Notes: generated by a model not told the origin, from the letters alone. Counted from the first letter of the stretch, positions 1 through 10,211 are shown. The stretch: 63,893 bases of DNA from Paenibacillus rubinfantis (GCF_001486505.1 NZ_LN909047.1:1-63893); one strand, 5' to 3'. Numbers and translations are program-made.

Positions 1-464
<464 letters not shown>

Positions 465-578
465 AAACAACTCCAAAAAGTGGCGTCAGGCTGAACAAGC
501 CGATTCGAGCACTTGAGGAGACTAACACGCAAATCAAGTTTCGTATCCAGTTTTTAAGCGATTAAGACGCTTGAACCG

Positions 579-695
579 TTTGGTGGCGATGGCGGAGGGG
601 TTCCACACGTTCCCATCCCGAACACGACCGTTAAGCCCTCCAGCGCCGATGGTACTTGGACCGAAGGGTCCTGGGAGAGTAGGACGCCGCCAAGC
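579..695 (+). rRNA. 5S ribosomal RNA
   Basis: A complete 117-nt 5S rRNA runs from TTTGGTGGCGAT to GACGCCGCCAAGC, and its two ends pair as helix I. The internal CCCGAACACG and GCGCCGATGGTA blocks are typical of Bacillales 5S. It follows 23S by about 115 nt with no tRNA gene between them, and a strong terminator comes directly after. Confidence 0.97.
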
Positions 696-701
696 AAAAG
701 A

Positions 702-739
702 GAAAGAGCACTGCCGTTGATTCGGTGGTGCTCTTTTTG
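702..739 (+). terminator. rRNA operon terminator
   Basis: A GC-rich hairpin (AAAGAGCACTGCCG pairing with CGGTGGTGCTCTTT, loop TTGATT) is followed by a T run, just after 5S. It is a classical intrinsic terminator ending the rRNA operon. Confidence 0.95.
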
Positions 740-754
740 TGTTTCCGTGTAAAG

Positions 755-881
755 CCTGCAAAAGTGCAGGAAATTTTCTCGATGGGGTGTAATATGAGTT
801 GCTGGATAAACGAAAAACTGCACTTTTGCAGGTATTTCAATCAATCTGTGGCTCGATGCTCGAAAAACTACATTTTTACAG
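755..881 (+). repeat. Partial copy of composite hairpin element (three units)
   Basis: Three short imperfect palindromes are centred at about 762, 824 and 874, giving spacings of 62 and 50 bp. The second and third units share CGAAAAACT and have the opposite orientation to the first. This matches units 2, 3 and 4 of the four-unit composite element seen at 14441-14623 and 16007-16189. The position expected for unit 1 is taken by the rRNA terminator. No gene is visible here. Confidence 0.55.
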
Positions 882-914
882 GAATATTACTTTGACCAAT
901 GCGACCGTTACTAT

Positions 915-1100
915 AATAAGTGCGATTCTGCACTTATTTCAGGCGCAATCCGCCGATTTCCGGGAAATAGATGCTACAGTGCACTTATTTTCGGTGATTC
1001 CAGCGAAATCCGGCCTAATGCGCTAAATTAGATGCATTATTGCATCTATTGAGCCCAATCAACCGGAAATGCGCAAAAATAGATGCACTAGTGCAGCTAA
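915..1100 (+). repeat. Divergent copy of four-unit composite hairpin element
   Basis: Four small palindromes are centred at about 926, 977, 1038 and 1089, spaced 51, 61 and 51 bp. The first two end in GCACTTATTT and the last two are inverted versions, for example AGATGCA-TTAT-TGCATCT. The spacer after the first unit (GGCG-CAATC-CGCCGATTT) resembles the spacer of the copy at 14441. Together with 755-881 this fills the gene-free stretch between 5S and ctsR. Short reading frames here look like chance. Confidence 0.65.
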
Positions 1101-1257
1101 TCAAAATCCTAATTGGCCAACCCGTTCAGCATCGAGGACTCACTCGAGCATCCCCCTATTTCTTCTCCAACAAGCACCAACCGTGCAGATTACTCATACG
1201 CTTAACCACGAATATTTTCCGCGCTACACGCCCACACTGATTCTGAAACCGTGCCAC

Positions 1258-1285
1258 TTGGCAAATCATCAAATTATGGTATAAT
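1258..1285 (+). promoter_or_regulatory. Promoter of the ctsR operon
   Basis: TTGGCA (1258-1263) is followed after 16 bp by a perfect TATAAT (1280-1285). This fits a sigma-A promoter. The CtsR box begins 8 bp downstream, so bound CtsR would cover the start site. Confidence 0.8.
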
Positions 1286-1293
1286 GTTTATAA

Positions 1294-1310
1294 AGTCAAA
1301 GAAAGTCAAA
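1294..1310 (+). promoter_or_regulatory. CtsR operator (heptad direct repeat)
   Basis: AGTCAAA-GAA-AGTCAAA matches the established CtsR box, a direct repeat of (A/G)GTCAAA separated by 3 bp. A third partial heptad, GTCAAC, follows directly at 1311-1316. The site sits at the transcription start of the ctsR operon, so the operon should be repressed by its first product. Confidence 0.93.
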
Positions 1311-1425
1311 GTCAACAGGCCGAATTATGAAGCTCGACTTGAGCTGATATATCTGTCCGTCCTGTCCCTTTCCTTGACACCAACCGCAACAAGAGATTCA
1401 CGTGTGGAATAATGGAGGATGAGTG

Positions 1426-1884
1426 ATGCGTAATATCTCCGATATCATCGAAAAATATCTCAAGAGTATTTTGCATGAAAGTCCTGAGGGGATTATAGAG
1501 ATTCAACGTAACGAACTTGCCGACCAATTTTCCTGCGTGCCGTCGCAAATTAATTATGTCATCAGCACCCGTTTTACTCTGGAGAAAGGGTACCTGGTCG
1601 AAAGCAAGCGCGGCGGTGGCGGTTATGTTCGGATTCGGCGCATTGCGTTGCCGGGACCAACGTCGCTGCATACGCATTTGCATGAGACGATCGGCGATGA
1701 GATCGGGCAATCCGCGGCGGAAGGGTTGATTTACCGCCTGGAGGAAGCCCGCTTTTTGACCCCTCGGGAAGCCGCGTTGATGCGCTCGGCGATATCCCGC
1801 GAAGTGCTGGCGATCAAGCTGCCCTATCGCGACCAGATCCGGGCCAGAATGATGAGAGCGATGTTAATCTCATTGTTGAGTTAG
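1426..1884 (+). CDS. ctsR: Transcriptional repressor CtsR
   Basis: CtsR is the dimeric repressor of class III heat-shock genes (clpC, clpP and its own operon) in Firmicutes. The 152-aa product has a helix-turn-helix around residues 29-50. A glycine-rich wing, SKRGGGGYVRI (60-70), contains Arg62, the position described as the McsB phosphorylation target in Geobacillus CtsR. The C-terminal dimerisation domain follows. I chose ATG 1426, 7 nt after GGAGG, over GTG 1423, which is too close to the ribosome binding site. It is the first gene of ctsR-mcsA-mcsB-clpC and has its own CtsR box upstream. Confidence 0.96.
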   Translation: MRNISDIIEKYLKSILHESPEGIIEIQRNELADQFSCVPSQINYVISTRFTLEKGYLVESKRGGGGYVRIRRIALPGPTSLHTHLHETIGDEIGQSAAEGLIYRLEEARFLTPREAALMRSAISREVLAIKLPYRDQIRARMMRAMLISLLS

Positions 1885-1951
1885 CAACAGAACGCAATAC
1901 ACAGGTTTAAGGATTTGCTGTCTTAGTCTATCCCGTAAGGAGGGACGTGCG

Positions 1952-2476
1952 ATGCAATGCCAAGAGTGCGGCAAGCGCCCGGCAACTTTGCATTTTACGA
2001 AGATCGTCAATGGCGAGAAGACGGAGTTTCACTTCTGTGAGACCTGCGCCAGGGAAAAAGGGGAGCTGATTCCCGGCACTTCGGGCGGCTTTTCGATTCA
2101 CAACCTGCTGTCGGGCTTTCTCGATTTGAGTCCGTCGAACAAAGGGCAAGTTTCCGGGCACAGTACCCCTGAACATCTGCGCTGCGAAGAATGCGGTATG
2201 ACGTATTCCCAGTTCAGCAAAATCGGACGTTTTGGGTGCAGCTCTTGCTACAAATATTTTAACGATCGCCTGGATCCACTGTTCAAAAAAGTGCATGGCA
2301 ATACCGTTCACGTCGGGAAAGTCCCGAAACGGACCGGGGGTCATATCCAGGTGAAACGTAAGCTAGAAGATCTCCGCCGCGAACTGCAGTACCGAATCCT
2401 CCAGGAGGAATTTGAGGAGGCGGCAGCACTGCGGGATCAAATTCGCGAGCTTGAGAAGAACATATCCGCAGAGTAG
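1952..2476 (+). CDS. mcsA: McsA, activator of the McsB arginine kinase
   Basis: McsA is a zinc-binding partner that activates the protein arginine kinase McsB and links CtsR to ClpC. The 174-aa product shows paired zinc-finger cysteines at C3/C6, C29/C32, C78/C81 and C96/C99. A C-terminal UVR domain (about 135-170, KLEDLRRELQYRILQEEFEEAAALRDQI) follows. The start at ATG 1952 has the strong site AAGGAGGG upstream. The gene is 67 nt after ctsR and 12 nt before mcsB, as in other Bacillales. Confidence 0.95.
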   Translation: MQCQECGKRPATLHFTKIVNGEKTEFHFCETCAREKGELIPGTSGGFSIHNLLSGFLDLSPSNKGQVSGHSTPEHLRCEECGMTYSQFSKIGRFGCSSCYKYFNDRLDPLFKKVHGNTVHVGKVPKRTGGHIQVKRKLEDLRRELQYRILQEEFEEAAALRDQIRELEKNISAE

Positions 2477-2488
2477 GAGGGATGCAGG

Positions 2489-3547
2489 GTGACCAATCTC
2501 CGTTTCACCGAACAGCCGCTTAGCGAATGGATGAGCCAACAAGGCAAGGAGTCCGATATCGTCATGAGCAGCCGGGTAAGGATCGCCCGCAACGTGCTGC
2601 ATCAACCCTTTCCGATGCTGGCCACCAACACGCAATCGGAGGAGGTGCTGAAGCAGCTGCAGGAGGTTCTGAGCGACAACGAGCTTCAGTCTCATGGGAA
2701 ACTGTACCCGATCCTCCTAGCGGACTTGGATGAACTGGATAAGCGGGTACTGGTCGAGAAGCATTTGATCAGTCCGAACCTAGCCAACGATTCCAGAAAT
2801 GGGGCCGTCTTCATCAGCGAAGATGAGAGCCTGAGCATCATGATCAATGAAGAGGACCATTTACGCATCCAATGCCTGTATCCGGGGCTGCAAGTCCAAG
2901 AGGCATGGGAAAAAGCGACGGCGATCGACGACATTTTCGAATCGCATGTGGATTATGCTTTTGACGATCGCCGCGGGTATTTGACCAGCTGCCCAACAAA
3001 CGTGGGGACCGGCCTACGGGCTTCCGTGATGATGCATTTGCCGGCGCTGGTGCTCACGCAGCAGATCGGCCGCATCTTATCCGCCGTTTCGCAGGTAGGT
3101 TTGACCGTCCGCGGGATCTACGGGGAAGGCAGCGAAGCGATGGGCAACTTGTTTCAAATCTCAAATCAGATTACACTAGGACAAAGCGAAGCTGAGATCA
3201 TCGAAAATTTATATGGCGTGGTTTTGCAGATCATTCAGCATGAGAAAACGGCGAGAGAAAAGCTGATCAGCGAATCGCGGCTGCGGATGATGGACCGGGT
3301 GATGCGCTCTTATGGGATATTATCCGAGGCGTACATCATCGACTCGAAGGAAGCCGCTCAGCGGCTGTCCGATGTCCGGCTTGGCGTAGATTTGGGCCTG
3401 ATCGAAGGCGTGTCGGCACAGGCGTTAAATGAATTAAACGTGCTGACGCAGCCCGGCTTTTTGCAGAAGAAATTCAGCAGCAGCATGTCCCCGGGGGAAC
3501 GGGATATGTACCGCGCCAAGCTCATTCGAGAGCGAATGGGGAAATAA
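2489..3547 (+). CDS. mcsB: Protein arginine kinase McsB
   Basis: McsB phosphorylates arginine residues on proteins, including CtsR, and so marks them for ClpCP degradation. The 352-aa product has the phosphagen-kinase fold signatures SSRVRIARN near the N-terminus and a nucleotide-binding segment around TSCPTNVGTGLRAS. An intact RDxxRA motif (RDMYRA, about 338-343) is present; in this family it serves as the allosteric phospho-arginine pocket. The start is GTG 2489, preceded by TAGGAGGG. The length is normal for the family. Confidence 0.96.
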   Translation: MTNLRFTEQPLSEWMSQQGKESDIVMSSRVRIARNVLHQPFPMLATNTQSEEVLKQLQEVLSDNELQSHGKLYPILLADLDELDKRVLVEKHLISPNLANDSRNGAVFISEDESLSIMINEEDHLRIQCLYPGLQVQEAWEKATAIDDIFESHVDYAFDDRRGYLTSCPTNVGTGLRASVMMHLPALVLTQQIGRILSAVSQVGLTVRGIYGEGSEAMGNLFQISNQITLGQSEAEIIENLYGVVLQIIQHEKTAREKLISESRLRMMDRVMRSYGILSEAYIIDSKEAAQRLSDVRLGVDLGLIEGVSAQALNELNVLTQPGFLQKKFSSSMSPGERDMYRAKLIRERMGK

Positions 3548-3578
3548 CGAGAGGATTACTATGGAGGTGTAGGAGAAG

Positions 3579-6023
3579 ATGATGTTTGGAAGATTTACGG
3601 AACGCGCCCAAAAAGTACTGGCATTGGCTCAGGAAGAAGCCGTAAGGCTGGGACATAACAATATCGGGACGGAACATGTGCTGCTCGGGCTGATCCGTGA
3701 AGGCGAAGGTATTGCCGCCAAAGCGCTGATCGGATTGGGTCTGGGACTCGAGAAAATACAAGATGAAGTGGAGACGCTGATCGGCCGCGGCCAGGAACAG
3801 CCAACCAATATCGCTTATACGCCGCGCGCCAAGAAAGTCATCGAGCTGTCCATGGATGAAGCGCGCAAGCTCGGCCATACTTATGTCGGCACGGAGCATA
3901 TTTTGCTCGGCCTGATTCGCGAAGGAGAAGGCGTTGCAGCTCGCGTACTGAACAACCTCGGCATCAGCCTGAACAAGGCGCGGCAGCAAGTGCTGCAGCT
4001 GCTGGGCAGCAGTGAGGCGGTATCCAGTCATCACGGCACGCCAACCAACGTCAATACGCCAACGCTGGACAGCTTGGCCCGCGACTTGACGGCTTCGGCC
4101 AAAGAAGGCAATCTGGATCCGGTGATCGGCCGCAGCAAGGAGATCGAACGGGTGATCCAGGTGCTGAGCCGCCGGACGAAGAATAACCCGGTGTTAATCG
4201 GGGAACCAGGCGTCGGGAAAACGGCAATCGCCGAAGGGCTCGCACAAAAAATCATCAACAATGAAATTCCGGAGACGCTGCGAGATAAACGCGTCATGAC
4301 GCTGGATATGGGTTCGGTCGTTGCTGGTACGAAGTACCGCGGCGAATTTGAGGACCGCTTGAAGAAGATCATGGACGAAATTCGTCAAGCCGGCAACATC
4401 ATCCTCTTTATCGACGAGCTTCATACGTTGATCGGAGCCGGCGGTGCGGAAGGGGCCATCGACGCTTCGAACATCTTAAAACCAGCGTTGGCTCGCGGCG
4501 AACTGCAATGCATCGGCGCAACTACGCTGGATGAATATCGGAAATATATCGAAAAAGACGCCGCATTGGAACGTCGTTTCCAACCGATCACGGTGGATCA
4601 ACCGTCGGTGGACGAAGCGATTCAAATCCTGCACGGGCTGCGCGACCGCTACGAGGCGCATCATCGGGTAAAAATTACCGATGAAGCGATCGAGCAGGCG
4701 GTCAAATTGTCCGACCGCTATATCCAAGACCGCTTCCTGCCGGATAAAGCGATTGACCTGATCGACGAGGCGGGGTCTAAGGTAAGGCTTAACTCGTATA
4801 CGGTACCGCCGAATCTGAAACAATTGGAAAGCCGCCTCGAGGATATCCGCAAGGAAAAAGACGCTGCGGTCCAAAGCCAAGAATTCGAGAAAGCGGCGGC
4901 GCTTCGCGACACGGAACAGAAGATCCGCGAAGAGCTGGACGTTACGAAAAACCAATGGAAAGAAAAACAAGGGCGTACCGATTCCGAAGTGACGCCGGAG
5001 GATATCGCGCAGGTGGTTGCCAGCTGGACAGGAATTCCGGTCAACAAGCTGAAGGAAGAAGAAACCGAACGCCTGCTGAATATGGAGCAAATCCTGCATG
5101 AGCGCGTAATCGGGCAAGAGGAAGCCGTTAAGGCTGTTAGTAAGGCGATCCGCCGGGCGCGTGCAGGCCTCAAGGATCCGAAGCGCCCCATGGGCTCCTT
5201 CATCTTCCTCGGCCCAACCGGGGTAGGGAAAACCGAGCTGGCTCGTGCACTCGCCGAAGCGATGTTTGGCGACGAGAACGCCGTTATCCGCATCGACATG
5301 TCGGAGTACATGGAGAAACACTCCACGGCTCGTCTCGTCGGCGCGCCTCCAGGATATGTCGGGTATGAAGAAGGCGGCCAATTGACCGAGAAGGTGCGCC
5401 GCAAGCCGTATTCCGTCGTCCTGCTGGACGAAATCGAAAAAGCGCATCCGGAAGTGTTTAACATCCTTCTGCAAGTGCTGGAGGACGGCCGATTGACCGA
5501 TTCCAAAGGCCGGGTCGTTGATTTCCGCAACACGTTGATTATTCTGACCTCGAACGTCGGCGCCGAAGCGATTAAGCGCAATACGCGCCTGGGCTTCACC
5601 GCGGTTCAGGATGCCGGGGCCGATTATGACAATATGAAGGGCAAAGTGATGGAAGAGCTGAAGAAGAGCTTCCGTCCGGAGTTCCTCAACCGGATCGATG
5701 AAATTATCGTCTTCCATTCGCTCGAAGAGGCGCATATCGGTCAAATCGTCACGCTGATGTCCGAAGAATTGCGTAAACGCCTGCGCGAATATGATGTGGA
5801 CTTTACGCTGACGGATAAAGCGAAAGCGTTCCTGGCGAAAGAAGGCTACGATCCCGCTTACGGTGCGCGTCCGCTGCGTCGGGCGATCCAGAAGCATATC
5901 GAAGACCGCCTGTCCGAGGAGCTGTTGACCGGCAACGTGAAGAAAGGCGACTCGTTGACCATCGACGAAGAGAACGGCGCATTAAAGGTCGAGCGTACCG
6001 GAACCTTCATCAAAAACGCGTAA
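3579..6023 (+). CDS. clpC: AAA+ unfoldase ClpC
   Basis: ClpC is a class III heat-shock Hsp100 that unfolds substrates, including arginine-phosphorylated proteins, for ClpP. The 814-aa product has two Clp-N repeats (about 5-70 and 80-145). The first Walker A, GEPGVGKT, lies near 208, a UVR-type middle domain near 420-460, and the second Walker A, GPTGVGKT, near 545. The D2 small domain is C-terminal. The start [11 protein letters not shown] matches known ClpC proteins. It is the last gene of the ctsR operon and is followed by a terminator. Confidence 0.98.
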   Translation: MMFGRFTERAQKVLALAQEEAVRLGHNNIGTEHVLLGLIREGEGIAAKALIGLGLGLEKIQDEVETLIGRGQEQPTNIAYTPRAKKVIELSMDEARKLGHTYVGTEHILLGLIREGEGVAARVLNNLGISLNKARQQVLQLLGSSEAVSSHHGTPTNVNTPTLDSLARDLTASAKEGNLDPVIGRSKEIERVIQVLSRRTKNNPVLIGEPGVGKTAIAEGLAQKIINNEIPETLRDKRVMTLDMGSVVAGTKYRGEFEDRLKKIMDEIRQAGNIILFIDELHTLIGAGGAEGAIDASNILKPALARGELQCIGATTLDEYRKYIEKDAALERRFQPITVDQPSVDEAIQILHGLRDRYEAHHRVKITDEAIEQAVKLSDRYIQDRFLPDKAIDLIDEAGSKVRLNSYTVPPNLKQLESRLEDIRKEKDAAVQSQEFEKAAALRDTEQKIREELDVTKNQWKEKQGRTDSEVTPEDIAQVVASWTGIPVNKLKEEETERLLNMEQILHERVIGQEEAVKAVSKAIRRARAGLKDPKRPMGSFIFLGPTGVGKTELARALAEAMFGDENAVIRIDMSEYMEKHSTARLVGAPPGYVGYEEGGQLTEKVRRKPYSVVLLDEIEKAHPEVFNILLQVLEDGRLTDSKGRVVDFRNTLIILTSNVGAEAIKRNTRLGFTAVQDAGADYDNMKGKVMEELKKSFRPEFLNRIDEIIVFHSLEEAHIGQIVTLMSEELRKRLREYDVDFTLTDKAKAFLAKEGYDPAYGARPLRRAIQKHIEDRLSEELLTGNVKKGDSLTIDEENGALKVERTGTFIKNA

Positions 6024-6086
6024 CGTGTAAAAAAATGTTGGTAAATCCTACAAATCTGTAACGATTAAGCCGATGAAATAAGATAA

Positions 6087-6126
6087 AGGCAGCTTCCAAA
6101 GCGATGCTTTGGGGCTGCTTTTTTTT
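6087..6126 (+). terminator. Terminator after clpC
   Basis: The hairpin GCAGCTTCCAAAGC-GAT-GCTTTGGGGCTGC is followed by eight T residues. It closes the ctsR operon. A weak promoter for radA (TTTCGA 6161-6166, 17 bp, TAAAAT 6184-6189) lies just downstream. Confidence 0.9.
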
Positions 6127-6259
6127 AACCCACCTCTCCTGGCGACAGCGCTCGGATAACTTTCGATAAACCCGAAAGGATGGTAAAATTTTAGGTACCA
6201 TGACGAATACGGTGTCGGCTAGGTCTGTCAAATATTGCAGAGGCGAGAAGGAGAGATAA

Positions 6260-7627
6260 ATGGTTAAAGTAAAAACAAAGTTTTTTTGCTCCGAATGTGG
6301 TTATGAATCGCCCAAATGGTATGGAAAATGCCCGGGATGCGGCGCCTGGAACTCCATGGTGGAAGAAGTGGAGAAAACCGTCAAGACGCAAGGCATGACT
6401 TCCGGGATATTTCATGCGAAAGAAAAGCCGCAATCGATCATAAATATAGAGAGCGGCAAAGAACCGCGGATTCAAACGGGAATCGGGGAACTGAACCGGG
6501 TGCTCGGAGGCGGCGTTGTGCCAGGCTCTCTGGTGCTGGTCGGAGGGGATCCCGGAATCGGGAAATCGACCCTGTTGCTGCAAACCTCTCATGAAATGGC
6601 CCGCAGCGGTCTGAGGGTATTGTATATCTCGGGGGAGGAATCCGTCCGTCAGACGAAGCTTCGGGCGGAACGGCTGGGGACATTGTCCCCGGAGCTCTTC
6701 GTTTTGTGCGAGAGCAGCATGGACGGAATCGAAGAAGCGATCGAGAGTGTGAAACCCGATTTTCTGGTGATCGATTCGATCCAGACGGTTTATTTGCCGG
6801 AAGTGACCAGTGCCCCCGGCAGTGTATCGCAGGTGCGGGAATGTACGGCGCGGTTTATGCGGATTGCCAAAGGGCAAGGCATCGCCACGGTTCTGGTAGG
6901 TCACGTCACCAAGGAAGGGGCCATTGCCGGACCGCGGATGCTGGAGCATATGGTCGACTGCGTATTGTATTTCGAAGGCGAGCGGCATCACACGTATCGG
7001 CTGCTAAGAGCGGTAAAGAACCGCTTTGGTTCGACCAACGAAATCGGAATATTTGAGATGAACGAATCCGGCCTGGCGGAAGTAGCGAATCCGTCGGAGC
7101 TGTTTCTATCCGAACGGCCGCTTGGCGTGGCGGGCTCCACCGTCGTTGCCAGCATGGAAGGGACTCGCCCGATGCTGGTCGAGCTGCAGGCCTTGATCGC
7201 AGCCACCCATTTCCCTTCGCCAAGGCGGATGGCCACCGGCGTGGACTATCAGCGAATGAACCTGATTCTCGCGGTGCTCGAGAAGCGTATGGGTATGTTC
7301 CTGCAAAATCAGGACGCTTACGTCAATTTGGCCGGCGGCGTCAAGCTGGACGAACCGGCGGTGGATCTGGCGATTGCCGTCAGCGTGGCTTCCAGCTTTC
7401 GCGATCTACCGACGAAGCCGTACGACGTGTTTTTCGGGGAAGTTGGCTTGACCGGCGAAGTGCGCGCCGTCTCCCGAGCGGAGCAGCGCGTGAAGGAAGC
7501 GGCCAAGCTTGGCTTTAAACGGGTCATTTTGCCGGAGAAGAGCATGAAAGGGTGGAAGGGGCCGCAAGGGATTCAACTGATAGGCGTAAATACCGTTGCA
7601 GATGCGCTAGCTGTTGCGTTAGATTAG
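6260..7627 (+). CDS. radA: DNA repair protein RadA (Sms)
   Basis: RadA is a RecA-like, DnaB-type branch-migration helicase used in recombination, repair and transformation. The 455-aa product has the N-terminal C4 zinc finger CSECG...CPGCG (10-28). Walker [11 protein letters not shown] lies at about 95-104, the RadA-specific KNRFG motif at about 252-256, and a C-terminal Lon-protease-like domain ends the protein. ATG 6260 is preceded by GAAGGAGAG. disA follows after 10 nt, the conserved radA-disA pair in Bacillales. Confidence 0.97.
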   Translation: MVKVKTKFFCSECGYESPKWYGKCPGCGAWNSMVEEVEKTVKTQGMTSGIFHAKEKPQSIINIESGKEPRIQTGIGELNRVLGGGVVPGSLVLVGGDPGIGKSTLLLQTSHEMARSGLRVLYISGEESVRQTKLRAERLGTLSPELFVLCESSMDGIEEAIESVKPDFLVIDSIQTVYLPEVTSAPGSVSQVRECTARFMRIAKGQGIATVLVGHVTKEGAIAGPRMLEHMVDCVLYFEGERHHTYRLLRAVKNRFGSTNEIGIFEMNESGLAEVANPSELFLSERPLGVAGSTVVASMEGTRPMLVELQALIAATHFPSPRRMATGVDYQRMNLILAVLEKRMGMFLQNQDAYVNLAGGVKLDEPAVDLAIAVSVASSFRDLPTKPYDVFFGEVGLTGEVRAVSRAEQRVKEAAKLGFKRVILPEKSMKGWKGPQGIQLIGVNTVADALAVALD

Positions 7628-7637
7628 GGGGCATTGA

Positions 7638-8717
7638 ATGATGAAGGAAACTACCCAAGCAGAGAAAATGAACGATTTGTTGAGACTTGTCGCGCCGGGA
7701 ACGGCTTTTCGCGACGGCCTCGAAAACGTGCTGCGGGCCAAGACCGGGGGCTTAATCGTCGTCGGTTACAGCCCGGAGGTGATGGAGGTCGTCGAGGGGG
7801 GCTTCTCCATCAACTGTGACTTCTCACCGAACTATCTTTATGAGCTGGCCAAAATGGACGGGGCGATTATCCTCAGCGAGGATTTGAAACGGATTCTGTA
7901 CGCCAATACCCAGCTGATTCCGGATTCTTCCATCGCCTCCTCGGAGACGGGCATCCGGCACCGTACCGCAGAGCGGGTGGCCAAACAGACCGGCAAGCTG
8001 GTCGTCTCCATCTCCCAGCGCCGGAATATCATCACTCTTTACCAAGGCGGCTTACGGTATGCACTGAAGGAAATTGGCGTCATCCTGACGAAGGCCAATC
8101 AAGCTATTCAGACGCTGGAGAAATACCGCTCCGTCCTGAATCAAGCCTTAACGAACCTCACGGCTTCCGAATTCGAGGAGTTGGTCTCCTTGCCTGAGGT
8201 GATTAACGTCATCCAACGCGTGGAAATGGTTATCCGGATCAAGATGGAGATCAAACGGTTCATCAACGAGTTGGGGACGGAAGGGCGGCTGATCAGCATG
8301 CAGATGGAGGAGCTGGTCAGCAATATGGAAGAAGAGGCATGGCTTTTATACAAAGACTATGCCAAAGAAGACCAAGACGAAGCAATCCGTGAAATTATAC
8401 TCGGGCTCAAACGATCCACCGACGACGAGCTGCTGGACGACAACCACATAACGAAGCTGTTGGGTTATCCATCCTCCGCCGCTACTTCGGAGGAATTGAT
8501 CTCTCCGCGAGGTTATCGCGTGTTGAACAAAATCCCTCGCCTGCCTAATGTCATTATCCACAATTTGGTGGAACGGTTCGGTTGCTTACCCAACGTGATG
8601 ATGGCCAGTATCGAGGAGCTGGATGAAGTTGACGGGATCGGTGAGGTGCGGGCACGCTCCATCAAAGAAGGGCTGAAACGCCTCCAAGAGCAAGTATTCA
8701 TTGACAGACAAATTTAA
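7638..8717 (+). CDS. disA: Diadenylate cyclase DisA, DNA-integrity scanning
   Basis: DisA makes cyclic di-AMP from two ATP and scans DNA for branched structures before sporulation. The 359-aa product has the N-terminal DAC domain with the DGA motif (KMDGAII, about 74-76) and the RHR motif (GIRHRTAE, about 107-112). A helical linker and a C-terminal HhH DNA-binding region ([18 protein letters not shown]) follow. ATG 7638 or 7641 can serve as start after AGGGGG. It sits directly behind radA, whose product is known to inhibit DisA activity. Confidence 0.97.
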   Translation: MMKETTQAEKMNDLLRLVAPGTAFRDGLENVLRAKTGGLIVVGYSPEVMEVVEGGFSINCDFSPNYLYELAKMDGAIILSEDLKRILYANTQLIPDSSIASSETGIRHRTAERVAKQTGKLVVSISQRRNIITLYQGGLRYALKEIGVILTKANQAIQTLEKYRSVLNQALTNLTASEFEELVSLPEVINVIQRVEMVIRIKMEIKRFINELGTEGRLISMQMEELVSNMEEEAWLLYKDYAKEDQDEAIREIILGLKRSTDDELLDDNHITKLLGYPSSAATSEELISPRGYRVLNKIPRLPNVIIHNLVERFGCLPNVMMASIEELDEVDGIGEVRARSIKEGLKRLQEQVFIDRQI

Positions 8718-8765
8718 ATCACCTATCATCAATGGATGTTCAGAATATCTACTCGAGGTGATGAG

Positions 8766-9494
8766 ATGATTACGAAATCAATTCCGAACCTGTTTACGTT
8801 AGGAAACATGGTGCTCGGAATGCTGGCCATCCTGCTGGCAATGGAAGGTCGCTTCAGTTTGGCCGCCATCATGGTAATTGTCGCTATGCTGCTCGATGGT
8901 TTGGACGGGCGGGTTGCCCGTGCGCTGAACGCTCAAAGCGAGTTTGGGAAAGAGCTTGATTCTTTATCGGATCTCATTTCGTTTGGTATGGCTCCGGCAC
9001 TGATTATGTACTTTATTTCATTCCACAGCATTCCTACCGGCGTCGCTTGGGCCGTCACCATCATCTTCCCGATGTGCGGAGCGCTGCGACTGGCCCGGTT
9101 TAATGTCCAAAAGGGAGCCCCGGGATATTTCATCGGCTTGCCGATTCCAGCTGCAGGCGGGGTGCTGGCCACGCTCTCGCTGTTTTACAGGGAGATTTCG
9201 GCGCCTTACTTCGTGGTATCTATGATGCTGTTATCGTATTTGATGATCAGCACGGTCAGATACCCGAATTTCAAGAAGGTGGGCCTACCGAAGAAAGCGA
9301 TCGCTTATACGCCGCTTGTCGTCATCTTCGCGGTGGTCATCGCCGTCGTATTTCCGGATCAGATCGCCAAGCTCATTTTCATCCCATTGGTCATCTATGC
9401 GGCTTACGGGCTCCGGCAGAACATCCATCGGCTGCTTCGCCGCAAACACCGGGACGATGAGGATGCTGAAGAAGCGTATCGTCCAAAACGTTAA
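8766..9494 (+). CDS. pssA: CDP-diacylglycerol-serine O-phosphatidyltransferase
   Basis: This integral membrane enzyme makes phosphatidylserine from CDP-diacylglycerol and L-serine, the first step to phosphatidylethanolamine. The CDP-alcohol phosphotransferase signature D-G-x2-A-R-x8-G-x3-D-x3-D is intact (LLDGLDGRVARALNAQSEFG, then D and D). The 242-aa product has about six hydrophobic segments and a charged tail rich in Arg, Asp and Glu. I use ATG 8766 (MITKSIPNLFTLGN), 5 nt after GAGGTG, rather than a longer upstream frame. The gene is inserted here relative to the Bacillus subtilis order. Confidence 0.9.
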   Translation: MITKSIPNLFTLGNMVLGMLAILLAMEGRFSLAAIMVIVAMLLDGLDGRVARALNAQSEFGKELDSLSDLISFGMAPALIMYFISFHSIPTGVAWAVTIIFPMCGALRLARFNVQKGAPGYFIGLPIPAAGGVLATLSLFYREISAPYFVVSMMLLSYLMISTVRYPNFKKVGLPKKAIAYTPLVVIFAVVIAVVFPDQIAKLIFIPLVIYAAYGLRQNIHRLLRRKHRDDEDAEEAYRPKR

Positions 9495-9516
9495 ATACGA
9501 ACTGTCGTACACATAT

Positions 9517-9563
9517 GAAAAAGGCATGGATCTCCCGCGGGCGGAAAGGATCGATGCCTTTTT
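9517..9563. terminator. Bidirectional terminator between pssA and the MazG-like gene
   Basis: The stem AAAAAGGCAT...ATGCCTTTTT has A and T tracts on both sides, so it can end transcription from either direction. It lies between two convergent genes. Confidence 0.88.
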
Positions 9564-9611
9564 GATTTCCTTCGATATTCATGTATTCCTCATTCCTAAG
9601 TACAAGTACGC

Positions 9612-10007
9612 TTACGATAAGTTGAATAACCCCAGCGTGGCGCATTTTTGCGACTCGCGCTCCACAATTTCCTCCATATTGATCCCCAGCAGATTGCAAA
9701 GGGCGGACATATAGAAAAGGTTACGTCCAAGCTCATTCGTAATCGCATCCCGGCAATTTTCGCATAGCTCGCCTTGAACATGCTTGGCGATTGTTTCCTT
9801 GGCTTGTTGCAAATCCATGCCCGCCTCGAAGTCTTGTTTGGTGGCGTGCAGCTCGATGCAACCGCATTCGGTTACCGACTTGGTCACGGAACGGATAGCA
9901 GCAGCGTTGGTTTGTCCCATCTTCGACATGACGTCCAGCAAGCTGCGGTGACGGAGCAACAATTCAGAAACTTGTTCTTGAAAAGACTGAAGGCTTGGTG
10001 CGCTCAT
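9612..10007 (-). CDS. Small MazG-like helical protein (uncharacterised)
   Basis: This 131-aa cytoplasmic protein occurs, as far as I recall, in Paenibacillus relatives, where it is tentatively annotated as a DUF1573-type protein; I am not sure of that label. The C-terminal half, ELGRNLFYMSALCNLLGINMEEIVERE, resembles the MazG nucleotide-pyrophosphohydrolase helix pair (ELGDLLWYLAALAN...). The acidic EExxE-type metal site is not clearly complete, so activity is uncertain. It has cysteines at CGC (about 49-51) and CENC. It is the only minus-strand gene before 59.7 kb and has its own promoter. GAGGTGG precedes the ATG. Confidence 0.7.
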   Translation of the reverse strand: MSAPSLQSFQEQVSELLLRHRSLLDVMSKMGQTNAAAIRSVTKSVTECGCIELHATKQDFEAGMDLQQAKETIAKHVQGELCENCRDAITNELGRNLFYMSALCNLLGINMEEIVERESQKCATLGLFNLS

Positions 10008-10027
10008 TTTCCATCCACCTCAATATT

Positions 10028-10070
10028 ATGAATTGAATTCATTATATTCCACCTTTTCCTCCGAGATCAA
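10028..10070 (-). promoter_or_regulatory. Promoter with overlapping palindrome for the MazG-like gene
   Basis: On the minus strand TTGATC (10070-10065) is followed after 18 bp by TATAAT (10046-10041). A perfect 15-bp palindrome, ATGAATT-G-AATTCAT (10028-10042), overlaps the end of the -10 box and the expected start site. It could be an operator for a dimeric repressor. Confidence 0.6.
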
Positions 10071-10211
10071 CCTGAAATCCCATAGCCAAGGGGCGCGTTC
10101 GGATTAGAAATGGTTATTTTTTGGCAAAAAAGTTGTCGTCCCAGGATTATGCATCCGGAAATTGGTTCATACTGGCTAAAGAAGATACTTATCTAGGAGG
10201 TGAAGAGAGAC

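Noticed and set aside
799..1284. Short frames in the 5S-ctsR gap
   Set aside because: They run through the hairpin array and lack ribosome binding sites.
4476..5897. 473-codon open frame antisense to clpC
   Set aside because: It mirrors the codon pattern of clpC, has no ribosome binding site and resembles no protein.
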